Part shown: one piece after another, positions 23,822-35,319 of the stretch
Layout of the letters: the number at the start of each line of letters is the position of its first letter
Position numbering within the stretch: position 1 is the stretch's first letter
Source: Collybiopsis luxurians FD-317 M1
Lineage: Eukaryota; Basidiomycota; Agaricomycetes; Agaricales; Omphalotaceae
DNA: 64,000 bases
Direction of reading: 5' to 3'
Assembly: GCA_000827265.1 (NCBI GenBank)
Contig: KN834777.1
Coordinates: forward strand, 118,249-182,248
The notes under the pieces: model-generated
What the model was told of the DNA's origin: nothing
Database searches by the model: none
Seen by the model: the letters and a program-made list of their open reading frames with translations, nothing else
Made by a program: the position numbers and the translations under genes

Positions 23822-24702
23822 CACCCCCAGCAGACTGAAATATGACTGCCGTAAAAGGTTAGGTAATATAATATATTTTTCCTTAGAATTTTAGTAATTT
23901 TTCCGGAATTAATATCTCTCATATTGCCCTGGTAAAAGGGATGGGAATATTTCGCATTTATCGGCGCCTATTTCGACGGAAAATCACGTGTAGTATGACG
24001 TTTATGTCGCCGGATTTTTTACTTATTTTTCCATATTTTTTTCCCGTGTAATTTCTTTGTTATTGCCACTGTAAAAGGAGTGGCAATAACAAAGAAATTA
24101 CTGTGGGGAAAAGTTATATATTACTGCTGCGAAAAGCAATGGGCGATGATCGGGCCCTAACACCCGATCATCGCCCGATGCTTTTCGCAGCAGTAATATA
24201 TAATTTATGACCCATGTGATTTTTTTAATATTCCCACTCCTTTTACAGAAGCAATATGAAAGAAATCACATGGGAAAAAAAATGCGGAAAAATCATTAAA
24301 AAATTCGGCGAAATAAACGCCGTAATACACGTGATTTTTCCGTCGAAATAGGCGCCGATAAATGCGAAATNNNNNNNNNNNNNNNNNNNNNNNNNNNNNN
24401 AATATATAATTTATGACCCATGTGATTTTTTTAATATTCCCACTCCTTTTACAGAAGCAATATGAAAGAAATCACATGGGAAAAAAATGCGGAAAAATCA
24501 TTAAAAAATTCGGCGAAATAAACGCCGTAATACACGTGATTTTTCCGTCGAAATAGGCGCCGATAAATGCGAAATATTCCCATCCCTTTTACCAGGGCAA
24601 TATGAGAGATATTAATTCCGGAAAAATTACTAAAATTCTAAGGAAAAATATATTATATTACCTAACCTTTTACAGCAGTCATATTCCAGTCTGCTGGAGG
24701 TG
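23822..24702. mobile_element. Giant fold-back (palindromic) element
   Basis: The two halves are inverted copies nearly end to end. The termini are CACCYCCAGCAGACTGRAATA. About 340-bp arms meet at a loop, CCCTAACA, flanked by GGGCGATGATCGGG and CCCGATCATCGCCC (about 24141-24176). Smaller hairpins sit within each arm, for example GTTATTGCCACT and AGTGGCAATAAC around GTAAAAGG (24059-24090). The uninterrupted relative at 7640-7670 lacks it. A 3-bp duplication AAT (23819-23821, 24703-24705) is likely. It has no coding capacity. Confidence 0.85.
24371..24410. other. Assembly gap (40 N) with duplicated flanks
   Basis: Bases 24195-24370 and 24411-24585 are identical except for one A in a homopolymer, so the gap probably marks a collapsed or doubled hairpin arm, not true biology. 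Confidence 0.8.
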
Positions 24703-25010
24703 AATATTAACAGCACTCTTGCACCCACAGTCAAACCATACACCAACCAACTCATTCTCGCTTGCACACCTCTGCCTGAGCTCCTCAACCTGCCAAATCC
24801 TCTTATTGTCATTCACTTTCACCCTCCTGCCAACTTTTGCATGGACCTCAGCAATGACGGTGATGACAACCAGAATGGACCACAACCTGTGCATGACCAT
24901 TGCCGACACACTCGACAGTTCTGATATCTGATGATGAGGGAGGGACAGCTGACTGGGTCACCAAGCATCCAGCTACCTCTCTGACTACTGGCAGTCCCAG
25001 GAAATGTTCC

Positions 25011-25762
25011 TAGGTACGCTTTCTGCATATTCTTTTTCTCACAGCTAACATAATTTCCAGATATTACACTTACTATTGCTTTCGGTCCTCAATTGTCGCT
25101 CGATTTGATAGATACTGTTGCTATGCTTACTTGGACTGTGTTATGTAGTTCATTTGCAATTTGCTTAGACATTTTTTTTCTTGCTGCTTTGCTCTGATGC
25201 TTGCTAGTCTGGCCCTTGGTCATCTTTTGCTGTGCTATTTGACATACTGTACTCTATTGATAAGGTATTCTAGTGTATGTAGATTGTAGTGTATGTGTAT
25301 GAACCATGTATACTGTTTTACTTATTGAGCCTGAGTGTCAAGTGAGACATTTGAGTGAGCATGAGGGGGACAGGAAAGCTAAAGGTGGTTGGGCACTGGG
25401 GACCCGGTGTTCCAGCCCGGGTGAGTTGTGATGGCTGTACTGGTTTTTTCATGCTTCGAGTTTAACCTGAGCCGCCAGCCTCACTCATATTCATTCTTTT
25501 ATTGGATACAATGCATATATTTCCTCCAGCCAACATCCCTTATCAAATCGCTAAGAACATCCAATTCAGAAGCACCAGCATTCAAACTACAGGGCGCCAG
25601 AGCCTTTTTCACGCTTTAACCTTTGATCACTCCCTCCTTGCCATTTCCGCAATCTAATCATACCCTGACAACACTCATATTCACTCATTTTATCAGATAA
25701 AATACCTCTAGATTTGGCCTATATTTTCTTCTTAACCAAAATCCTTTGACAATTCGCCGAGA
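25011..25762. other. Intergenic region upstream of SEC14 copy 3
   Basis: No gene. It contains a decayed older copy of the SEC14 leader and first codons (about 25555-25583, ACATCCAATTCAGAAGCACC), showing a local duplication of roughly 210 bp ahead of the live start. Confidence 0.5.
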
Positions 25763-26861
25763 ATGTCCAATTTAGAAGCACCAGCACAGGCGAGTGCCAG
25801 TGCAATGCCACAGGGGGTTACCGACGAGAACTACAAGCCTCTGCCTGGTCGTCTAGGTAATTTGACAGTTCCCCAGCAGCATGCCCTGGACAAGTTCAAG
25901 AAAGAGCTTCAAGAAGAGGGGGCTTTTGTTGAGGAAAGAATGGATGACACCACACTGTTGCGGTTCGTTTCTTTTGCTTCTATTTATTCAAGTTAGCACC
26001 CTGAGCCTGTTCTGTATGTTAGATTTCTCAGAGCATGAAAATTTGACATGGCCTTAGCGAAGGCAATGATAATCGATTGCGAAAAGTGGAGGAAAGAGTT
26101 TGGAGTTGATGATATTGTAAAGTACATCCTTCTTGACTTTTTCGAAATACACCAGCTAATCAACCTTGAAGAAACTTCGACTTCCCAGAGAAGGAGGAAG
26201 TCGACAAGTATTACCTGCAATTTTATCATAAGATGGACAAGGTATGTCTCACTGTCTTCTTCTCCCTATTCTCCCTATCGCCTGCCTCTCAATGGATGCT
26301 AGGATGGTCACCCAATCTACATTGAACAACTCAGAAAACTCGACTTCAAAGCTCTCTATGCGTGCACAACACAAGACCATCTCCTCAAACATCTCATCTG
26401 GGAATATGAGAAGTTCATAACCTCCCATCTCCCCACCTGTTCTGCTGCCATCGGCCACCCTGTCAAAACATCCTGCACCATTCTTGACCTCAAGGATGTC
26501 TCTCTCCAATTTCTATTGTGTCAAAGACTACATCATGGCCACCTCATCCATTGGCCAAAACTGTTACCCCAAATGCATGGGTAAATTTTACATCATCAAT
26601 GCTCTGTGGTTGTTTAGTGGTGTATGGACAGTTATTAAGCCCTGGTTGGATGAGGTGATGGTGGCAAAGATTGCAATCTTGCGCAAGGACTATAAAGACA
26701 CATTGTTGGCTCAGATCCTGAAGGAGAATTTGCTGAAAGAGCTTGGGGGTGGTTGCACATGCAAGAAGGGGTGTTCGTTAAGTGACAAGGGACCGTGGAA
26801 TGAGGCTAAGTGGCAGAAGATCGAGGCGGAGATGAGTAATGGGTCTGCAAAGATGACATAG
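25763..26861 (+). pseudogene. SEC14/CRAL-TRIO-like gene, copy 3 (best preserved)
   Basis: Exons 25763-25972, 26023-26241 (with a 50-bp intron at 26122-26171) and 26303-26861; introns are 50, 50 and 61 bp with GT/AG ends. Exon 1 gives LPGRLGNLTVPQQHALDKFKKELQEEG. Exon 2 gives RFLRA-x-KFDMALAKAM and CEKWRKEFGVDD. Exon 3 gives FDFPEKEEVDKYYLQFYHKMDK. Exon 4 gives the CRAL-TRIO lobe to the TAG at 26859. Compared with yeast Sec14 the order is complete. Two lesions remain: TGA in place of Arg in FLRARKF (26037-26039), and a TC run (26499-26507) two bases short that throws the lobe out of frame before NFYCVKDYIM. Family role: phosphatidylinositol/phosphatidylcholine transfer at membranes. Confidence 0.88.
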
Positions 26862-27511
26862 TATTAATTGACAATAGCACGTGTAGTTCTATATATCCTT
26901 CATAGCATTTTTCATTTTTGACTTACCCATCTTTTAATCCACAACATACACATTACGAGGGGTACTAGTGAATCATTATTTATACTTACCGACATCCTGA
27001 ATCTTTTGCGAAGCTTGCTTAGGGTATTTTGGTGTATGGCCTGGTCCACTAATTATTGCTTACGGCTAATCTGGAAGTTTTGTGAGTATGGATCCTTCAG
27101 AGATTGGTTCTCTGTGAAGTCCAAACATGTTTCTGGGGTTGTATCAGACTTGAGCCTCATGTTCAAACCTAACTTGTCATCCATTTACTGCAGGCTTATA
27201 GAGGCAGCCTCTGCTCACTGGTGTAGCAAGGAATTCTCAACAAAAAAATTGTTCAAGTTGGCATCTAAGAGTCTCATATCTCAAAAGAATGGATCATGAT
27301 TCAGTTTCTTTGCTCAATCAACAATACTGCAAAAAAATTTTCCTTATTCAAGTTAAGTATGTTACACAGAATCAAGACATATATTTAGGAAGTAACTACA
27401 TGGTACATATAATCTGCATAAACTGAGGTAATTGAATACCATAACTAGCACGAGACATGAGATGGAAGAGGGGGAGCTGCTGTAAGACAATCACAGCCCA
27501 CAGATTCAGAA
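26862..27511. other. Conserved SEC14-ankyrin spacer (copy 3)
   Basis: No gene; third copy of the convergent spacer. Confidence 0.6.
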
Positions 27512-29848
27512 TTAGTCTCGAGCTCCATGATCCCTTAAATACTGTGCAATATCCTTCTTGCCATAGGCAGGTGCCGCTTTCAATGCTGTTCCATAGTACC
27601 CTCCTTGAGTATTGACATCTGCACCTTTCTCTACTAGGAATTTTACAATGTCCAGGCTTCTTGTAGCAGCTGCTTGAAGTGCTGTTCCAAAATGCCCTCC
27701 TTGGATATTGACATCTGCACCATTTTCTACTAGGAATTGAACCATATCCAGGTATCCCCGGTATGCTACTGCTTGCAGTGCAGTTCCATAATACCCTCCT
27801 TGGAGATTGACATCTGCCCCATGTTCTACAAGGAACTTCACAATATCTAGACTCCTATAGGCTGCAGCCTGTAATGCAGTGCCAAATGGGTATCCTGTCA
27901 CATTGACATCTACCCCTTTGGTCAACAAGAATTGGACAACATCCAGTTTACCACTATGTGCTGCCTGTTGGAGTGACCTTTGACATTCCTCAATTGAATC
28001 AACCTCAGAGTCCATGGTATTTTCGAGCAAGTATTTAACCAGGTCCAATTTTCCCTGTTCTGCAGCAGCCTCGGTTGCACTTTCATAGTGATCAAATCTG
28101 TATCCATGATTGTACTTCTTTTTCTTTGCTCCATATTTGACTAAAATTATAGCAGTATCCAAATGGCCAGATTTGGAGGCCTCATATAATGCATCAGAAT
28201 ACCAATCAAGTGCCTTGGGGAATTTAGACTTGTGTTCCTCTATTATCTCAATGACCTTTGTTAATGCTATTTCATTGCCATCTGTGGCAGCCTTCAACAG
28301 AGAATTTTCCATCATTTCCTTATCAAATTCTGGAAAGGGACTATGATCTGGGAGTTGAATCCACTTGGAAACAACAGAAGGCCAGATTTTGGCATCATAG
28401 CTGTTAGGATCCTTGATTTGTGCTAGAGCATTACAAATTGTTTGAGACAGCAAGGTGATATGACTTGAATCAAGTTTGAATTTCAGCAAATAGAGAAATC
28501 CAATGTGGTACAAATGATCAGTAAAAAGCTCATGCAGGGTCTGGGAAACTATCTCCTGAATGGATGAATTTGATTGTAAAGTACACAACCATGCAATGAT
28601 ATCAGTAGACATACTGTTGCTCAAATGGTTTATAAGGAAATTTTGCTCAGCATCTTTCAGAGATCCCAGATGACCATCCAAATTAAAAAGTAACAGTTTC
28701 AATGCCTTGTATGGATGCATTATGTAATTTACTGGTTTGAAAAGCAGTGGTATCCTGTAAGGGCATTCCAACCAAATTGGTGTTAGGAAAATGCTCCCCA
28801 AGTACATTGAAAATGCAAGGATTGTAACTGTGACTACAATCCAACAGAGTGACTGGTGCAGCTCAGATACATATAATGAAAGGCCAATGAAGAAAAGTGC
28901 CAAAGATGCATGGAGAATAAGAGGTAAGATTCCAATGATCTCTGGAACCTTCCATTTCTCCAGTCCTGAAAATCTAAACTGCCTAATAACGGCTCTTTCT
29001 TTGGCATTTCCAGATGATATGGAACTATAAGCTTGAAGCCACTGCTTCACCAGTACAGATAGAAGTGCAGTGGCAAGTGACAAAGAGAGACTTGCAAAGA
29101 ATAATCCATTTATCCACAGGTCATTTTTGCTTGGGATGACATTATTTAGATCAACTGATGAAGCTGAGATAGCCTTAATCTCAGTTACATTTCCTGCTGC
29201 TCTGAGCAACTTGACCTGCTCTGAAAGCAATGTGGCTGTGATTTGAGGGTAGTCAGGCCGGAGAGAATCTACAGTGGCAACAATAAATGTGGTCACAACT
29301 GCAGAGAAAAGTGCAGCCTGTAATTTTTTACCAAGAGATATTTAGTCCATGTTATTAATGCTCGCTGGATACTTACAAATATTAGGAGAGAGTCAATGGT
29401 ATCCTTGAAGCCACGCAACATTTCGTCATCGTAGTTTTCGGCCTCATCAAGATAGACCTTCCAGACCCGGGCATTTTCCTTCAACTCTTCACCAAGAGGA
29501 TCTGGGGCATATTTTTCTGTATAGTTGTATGTCCGAGTTCCTGCATCCAGTTGGTCAAATGGTCAATACACACCAGTGGAATATGAAATACTTACCAGTA
29601 TATGGTGACTGATATGGTGATTGATATGGGGGAATTCCAAAGAAGCGAGCTCCCTCATTATCCTTCTTGTTTCCAGGTAAGGGTGTGGAACCATGTTTTG
29701 GAATGGTTCTATCCTGCGGAGTTTCCTCAATGACGGGATCTTGAGAAGCATCTCCATCGACATTTTCAATATCCACAGCAACATGATTGCCTTGCGGGGG
29801 TTCATCTGTACTGGTGTTTGCAAGAGCGGCTTGTTCCTGGTTGGACAT
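27512..29848 (-). CDS. DUF6535 membrane protein with ankyrin repeats (intact, 740 aa)
   Basis: Three exons on the minus strand: 29848-29596, 29540-29377 and 29317-27512. Introns have GTAAGT donors and AG acceptors, and the frame is kept across both. Residues 1-85 are a polar N-terminus (MSNQEQAALANTSTDEPPQ). The conserved DUF6535 entry WKVYLDEAENYDDEMLRGFK precedes TM1 (about 136-158). TM2 (207-231), TM3 (265-289) and TM4 (295-321) follow, then RIPLLFKPVNYIMHP. A linker leads to seven ankyrin repeats (about 516-740) ending RDHGARD. The family is common in Agaricomycetes but has no known function. A membrane anchor with a cytosolic binding array is my inference. It is the only module gene here without a lesion; relatives at 10331 and 54393 have eight repeats, so this copy lacks the -VENNA- repeat. 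Confidence 0.93.
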
Positions 29849-29900
29849 AGCAGCGTAACAGTTTGGCAGGGAAACGGTGGAAAAGTTAAACATTCAAAGG

Positions 29901-29911
29901 AACTTTATATG
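29901..29911 (-). promoter_or_regulatory. TATA box of the intact DUF6535-ankyrin gene
   Basis: On the minus strand CATATAAAGTT lies about 55-60 bp upstream of the ATG at 29848. The same box at the same distance is found before the ATGs at 21013, 33828 and 56391, the best-conserved feature of these promoters. Confidence 0.6.
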
Positions 29912-30389
29912 GTGCTCATATTCCCTCGTGGATTCCTGCTGTCAGAGTCCTCGTGTCAATATGTACTGCTGCCAACTAAATTTTGAACAGCGTGTAATCC
30001 TCATGTCAACTTATCCCACACAAACTCCGCAGTCCTCGTCCTCGAGGACTCATCTGCCGCGCCGGCTGAGTTGAACGCCAGAGATTCGGAATGGAAACGT
30101 TAACAATGCTGCAATAAGGCTAATTGACTTGAACTTGCCGAGGTTATGAAAGGGTTATTATCAGATTTTGCTAGCAAGGTGAGCATTCATTTGGGTCGTG
30201 GGATGAAGCACTGGTCAGATGAGGTATCCCGACATAGCCTCGTTGAAGTTGAAATAGCAACCGTTGGCTTGGGAGATCTAAGAGCGCATCACCATTCGAA
30301 GGTCCAATATATTTGCTTAGTTGAATGGTTCAGAAGCATGGTAGTTGATCAATAGTCCAATCCAGACTCAATTTGTTGTGGAACCCAGA
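29912..30389. other. Intergenic, no recognised gene
   Basis: It contains a short CpG-richer stretch (30030-30090) unlike its surroundings and a possible exon end (GCTAGCAAG|GTGAGC at 30171-30183), also faintly like 56760-56940. Nothing can be assigned. Confidence 0.3.
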
Positions 30390-30560
30390 ATGGATCGAAC
30401 CATTCCCGACACACTTGACAGTTGTGATATCCGACAATGAGGAAGAGACAGGTGACTGGGTCACCAAGCATCCAGCTACCTCTCCGACTACTGGTGGTCC
30501 CAGAAAGTGAGAAAAATCTTCCCAGGTACGCGTTCTGCATATCCCTCTTTTCGCAGCTAA
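30390..30560 (+). pseudogene. Fragment of the unrecognised acidic-protein gene, module copy 3
   Basis: Only the last acidic piece remains (SDNEEETGDWVTKHPATSPTT), followed by the same GTACGC...CAGCTAA stretch as at 25015-25045 and 59730-59765. Confidence 0.45.
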
Positions 30561-31501
30561 TACAATTTTCAGATATTACGCCTACTGTTGCCTTCAGCTC
30601 TCAATTGTTCAATATTTTCTCTTGTTGTGCTCACTCGGACTGTGCTACGTTGCTCAATAGCTAACTGCTTAAATCTTTTTTTTGTTGCTGCTTCGCTCAC
30701 TCGTTACTTGACTGGACTTTGGTCGTCTTTCGCCACGCTACTCGCCATATTGTACTTGAGTCTATTAATAAGGTATTCTAGTGTACGAGTATGTAGGTCG
30801 TAGTACATGTGAATGTACATGTAGCTGTCTTACTGTATATTGAGCCTGGATTTGGGGTGAAGTGTTTGAATGAGGATGAGAGCGATGAGAAAGCTAAAGG
30901 TGGTTGGGTCCAAATTTGGTATCTATGGAGAGGGCTCCGTGAACTGGGGTGCATGTTGGAGTGAGTCTCAACAGGACATTTACTGCCAGTTTTGTGATAT
31001 GCAGTTGAAGTCGTAGCGGTTTTCAGCAAAATGGAGTAGTAAAAAGAGTGCAGTGCATGGTTGAGAGCAGAGATACCGACAATGGAGTAAACACCGGCGG
31101 TTGAGGACCTGGTGTTCCGGCCCGGGTGAGTCATCACCGCTGTACCGGTCTTTTCACGCTTCAAGTTTAACCTTTGCCGCATCCTAGTCATACCCAGCAT
31201 TTATTGTATTCGCTCTTTGATTGGATACAGTGCCTATATATTCCCATTATTTTCCTCCAGCCAATGTCCCCCACCAAATCACCGAGAACATCCAATTCAG
31301 AAGCACCAGCATAATCACTGACACGAACGACAGGGCGCCAGGGCCTTTTTCATGCTTTAACTTTTGACCACCTCCTCCTTGCCATTTCTGCATCTTAATC
31401 ATGCTCGGAATCACCTACATTCGCTCACTTTATTGCATTAAAACCTGTAGATTTTACCTATATATCCTCCTTAACCAAAACCCTTCCACTATTAGTTGCG
31501 A
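30561..31501. other. Intergenic region upstream of SEC14 copy 4
   Basis: No gene. It matches 8020-8808 and 25040-25762, including the decayed duplicate of the SEC14 leader (about 31260-31310). Confidence 0.5.
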
Positions 31502-31912
31502 ATGTCCAATTTGGAAGAAACAGCACAGGCTCGTGCCAGCGCAGTGCCACAGGGGGTCACCAACCCAAACTACAAGCATTTACCTGATTGTCTCAGTAAT
31601 TTGATGATTCCACAGCAGCGTGTGCTGGATAAGTTCAAGAAAGAGCTCCAGGACAAGGGGTTTCTGGGGAGGAAAGAATGAATGATGCCACACTTTTACA
31701 GTTCATTTCTTTTGCTCCTATTCTTTTTTGACTCAGCACCCTGAGCTCCTTCTGTGCATTAGATTTCTCAGAGCATGAAAATCCAACATGGCCTTAGCAA
31801 AGGCAATGATAATCGATTGCAAAAAGATTAGGAAAGAATTTAAAGTTGATGATATTGTATAATATGTCTTTCTGTACTTTTTGAAGTACACCACCTGATC
31901 AAGTTCATAGTT
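31502..31912 (+). pseudogene. SEC14-like gene, copy 4 (exons 1-2 only)
   Basis: Exon 1 begins MSNLEETAQARASAVPQGV and shifts frame at KGFLGRKE. Exon 2 keeps LAKAMIIDCKKIRKEFKVDD with TGA for Arg before KSN (31776-31778). In intron 2, near 31912, a deletion joins directly to the convergent spacer (TTCAATAGAAAATACTGCAT), removing the whole CRAL-TRIO lobe. Confidence 0.8.
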
Positions 31913-32142
31913 TCTTCAATAGAAAATACTGCATAATTTCTTCTTCAGTCATGTCAAATATGATACACAAAATCAAGGCATATATTTAGGAAGTAATTGC
32001 ATAGTAAATATGATCTGCATAAACTGAGGTAACTGGATACTGTAAAGCAAACTAGTGCTGAACATGAGATGGAAGAGTGGGAGCTGCTGTAAGACAATTA
32101 CAGCCCATAGATTCAGAATTAGTCTCGAGCTCCATGATCCCT

Positions 32143-33828
32143 TTAGTACTGTGCAATATCCTTCTCCTTCTCGGCAAGAGTGGCTTTCAATGCTGTTCTA
32201 TATGCCCCTCCTTGAATATTGACATCTGCACCTTTCTCTACTAGGAATTTCACAATATCCAGGTTTCCGGCAAAAGCAGCTGCTTGGAGTGCTGTTCCAA
32301 GATACCCTCCTTGCATATTGACATCTGCACCATTTTCTACTAGGAATTGAACCATGTCTGGGTATTCCCGATGGGCTGCTGCTTGCAGTGCAGTGCCATA
32401 ATCCCCCCCTTGGATATTAACATCTGCCTTATTTTCCACTAAGAATTTCACAATATCCAGGTGCCCATAATGAGTTGCTGCTTGTAATGCAGTGTTGAAA
32501 AATCCTGCCTGTTTACTGACATCTGCCCCATGTTCTACAAACAACTTCACAATATCTAGACTCCAACAGGCTGCAGCCTGCAATGGAGTACCATGTGGTT
32601 CTCCTGTTGCATTGACATCTACCCCTTTGGTTAACAAAAATTGAACAACATCCAGTTTACCTCTATGTGCTGCGCATTGGAGTGACCTTTGACATTCCTC
32701 AGTTGAATTAACATCAGAGTCAATGGTATTTTCAAGTAAAGAATTTGACTAGGTCTAAATTGCCTTCTGCTGCAGCAGCCTCAGTTGCACTTGTATAAGA
32801 TCTGCCATCATACTTCTTTTTTGTTACTTCATATTTGACCAAAATTGTAGCAGTATCCAAATGGCCAGATTTGGAGGCCTCATATAGTGCATCAGAATAC
32901 CAATCAAGTGCCTTGGGGAATTTAGACCTGTGTTCTTCTATTATCACAATGACTTTGGTCAATGCAACTTCATTGCCATCTGTGGTAGCTTTCCGCAAGG
33001 ACATCTTAATCATCTCCTTATTAAATTCTGGCCAGTCTCTAGTATCATCATTGACATGAATCCACTTGGAAACAACAGAAGGCCAGATTGTGGAATTATG
33101 GCCATCATGACCCCTACACATTGTTTAGATCAACTGATGAACGTGGGATAGCCTTAATCTCAGTTACATTTCCTGCTGCTCTGAGCAACCTAACTTGCTC
33201 TAAAAGCAAGGTGGCAGTGATTTGAGAGTAGTCAGGCTGTAGAGAATCCACAGTGGCAACAACAAATGTGGTCACAACTGCAGAGAAAAGTGCAGCCTGT
33301 GATTTTACCAAGGGATATTTAGTCCATGTTATTGATGTTCACTGAATACTCACAAATATTAGGAGGGAGTCAATGGTATCTTTGAAACCTCTCAACATTT
33401 CATCATCATACTTTTCGGCCTCATCAAGATAGACCTTCCAGACCCGGGCATTTTCCTTGAACTCTTCACTGAAAGGATCTGGGGCATATTTTTCTGTATA
33501 GTTGTATGTCCGAGTTCCTGCATCCAGTTAGTCAAATGGTCAATAATCACCAGTGGAATATGAAATCCTTACCAGTATATGGTGATTGATATGGTGATTG
33601 ATATGGAGGAATTCCAAAGAAGCGGGCTCCCTCATTATCCTTCTTGTTTTCAGGTAAAGATAGTGAAGCATGGTTTGGGATGGCTCTATCTTGTGGAGTT
33701 TCCTCACTGACTGGATGTTGGAAAGTGTCCGTGTGGACACTTTTCATGTCCACAGAAACATGATTTCCTTGCGGCAGGGGCTCATCTCTGCTGATGTCTT
33801 TGCGAGGGGCTTGTTCCTGGTTGGACAT
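32143..33828 (-). pseudogene. DUF6535-ankyrin gene, copy 4 (membrane domain deleted)
   Basis: Exon 1 starts MSNQEQAPRKDISRDEPL at 33828. Exon 2 lies at about 33513-33351 (WKVYLDEAEKYDDEMLRGFK). Exon 3 starts near 33300 with SAVVTTFVVATVDSLQPDY. At 33115-33125 a deletion removes TM2-TM4 and joins SSVDLNN to HNSTIWPSVVSKWIH. The linker and ankyrins follow to about 32143, with a frameshift at about 32732 (NLDLVKFFT) and the array open from 32637. It ends one repeat short of the usual RDHGA terminus. Without the membrane segments it could at best be a soluble remnant. Confidence 0.85.
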
Positions 33829-35298
33829 AGCGATGTAATAGTTGGGATAGGAAAAGTTAAATGTCCAATGGGAACTTTATATAACGCTCAAGTTGCCTCG
33901 TGGATTTCCGCTGTCAGTCGTCCTGTCAGTATGTATTGCTGTCAAAATTGCTGTCAACATTGATCTAACAACGCATATTTCTCACGTCCGTTTACCCTCA
34001 ACACCGTTGAAACCGGGGATCTTGCTTGGGTTTCTACCGGCGGTGGCTGAGCTAGAAAGCGGGATAAGGGTATGGAGATAGTAAATACCTAGCTGACATT
34101 TACGGACACCGCTAGTTGCCAGAAATTAAAATCATGAGGACTGACATTGATCAATTATCACACTGCCACAGGGGACTAGAAGCTCTCTCATTATCCAGGA
34201 ATGGTCACTGCCTGTCTACATTGAACTTGAATAGCATTCATAGTAATTGATCCTTATTGATAATCATGACTGTATCCGGTGCATACCAAACAATAAATAG
34301 AGTGAAATTACAAGCATTAATATCAGAGAACATGGTACTATGTAGTTGACAGTCGTTACTTCAGTATTACCTGGACATTGAATGTATCAAGAAAGGATGA
34401 TTTATTGAGGGTAATTGTAGGAATAACAAGATCCTCAGGCAATTTTCAGCTTGGATCAGCGTGGTTAGTTGAAGTCGCAGATTAGAGGAAAATGAGCAAA
34501 CTTATAGATATACTACATTTTGACCGAGCTGGCCTAGTAGGCGGTAAGTAAGATTTCAAATCTTTTTCGAGAATGATGAGTGATAGACCTGGGGCGGTCG
34601 CAGTATAAGATAGTTGATGTCAACGTTCTGTATAATCTTTTTGTTTGTGTCACCAGTGTCAAGATGGACAGTGAATATTCAATAGATCGACAAGCAGCAC
34701 TAGGAACTGAGAGCCAAGAAACTCACTGTCAGGGACAGTTCAAGGAATATGCTGTCGTGGTAAATACTAATGTCTAAGAACTGTGAAGACCTCCACAAGT
34801 GATCTATATACATGATTTGCATGGAGTTGGCTTGACGATGAATGGCATCTTTGTCAATTCTTGATTTTATGAGGCAAGTCAGTAAAAGGGCAAACGAGGA
34901 TTAAAGGAAAGCTCGGAAGGTTGAGTTGACGCTGAATGGTATCTTTATCAAGTCTGGATTTTAGGAGGCAAGTTGTCGAGGAAAAGCACTAGAAACACTA
35001 ACAAGGACTCAAGGAAGTCCGATGAAATGGAGTAGTAAAAAGAGCGCAGCACGTTTGCAGTGCATAGTTGAGAGGATTGGTGCTGAAGGACCAAGTGTTC
35101 CGGCCCGGGTGACATCAGTCTTTTTATGTATTCACTTTTTCTCATTTCACCACCATTTGCTCCTTAGTAAACCAGTAAACCTGTACACGCTGTATTCACT
35201 CTCTACTTTCATTTCCAACAAAAAATGGTTTTTAATCCAATGTTTGGTCAATTACCCACTTAACTCACAAGACATTCAAATGTTCAGATATTGACACC
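33829..35298. other. Module linker between ankyrin copy 4 and phosducin-like copy 3
   Basis: Aligned with 21014-22430. It contains a TATA-like box near 33870 and the 37-codon ORF at 34664. No other gene supported. Confidence 0.5.
34664..34777 (+). other. Repeated 37-codon ORF (copy B)
   Basis: It begins MDSEYSIDRQAALGTES and ends VVNTNV. It is the same length as copy A at 21757, with only amino-acid substitutions. A CACCAG acceptor-like site precedes it. Family unknown. Confidence 0.35.
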
Positions 35299-35319
35299 TT
35301 GGTTTTCTGGCAAACTGTT

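Larger units (their letters stand above)
23500..25010 (+). pseudogene. Unrecognised acidic-protein gene, module copy 2, split by a fold-back element
   Basis: First piece: SSDLVLFHQHMGNYIDSDEES and a Pro/Ser-rich tail (23545-23732). After the fold-back insertion (23822-24702) the sequence resumes with CACTCTTGCACCCACAGTCA and runs to 25010 (GTADWVTKHP-like acidic end at about 24945). It corresponds to 7330-8020 and 59030-59760. No function can be assigned. Confidence 0.4.

Noticed and set aside
24059..24090. Hairpins in the fold-back element as transcription terminators or CRISPR repeats
   Set aside because: They are nested palindromes within one inverted-repeat element, not spaced direct repeats, in a eukaryotic genome.
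29849..29893. Upstream Met (29893) as start of the intact ankyrin gene
   Set aside because: The other copies share the downstream MSNQE or MLNKE start, and the upstream Met lies only about 10 bases from the TATA box, too close to be transcribed as a start codon.
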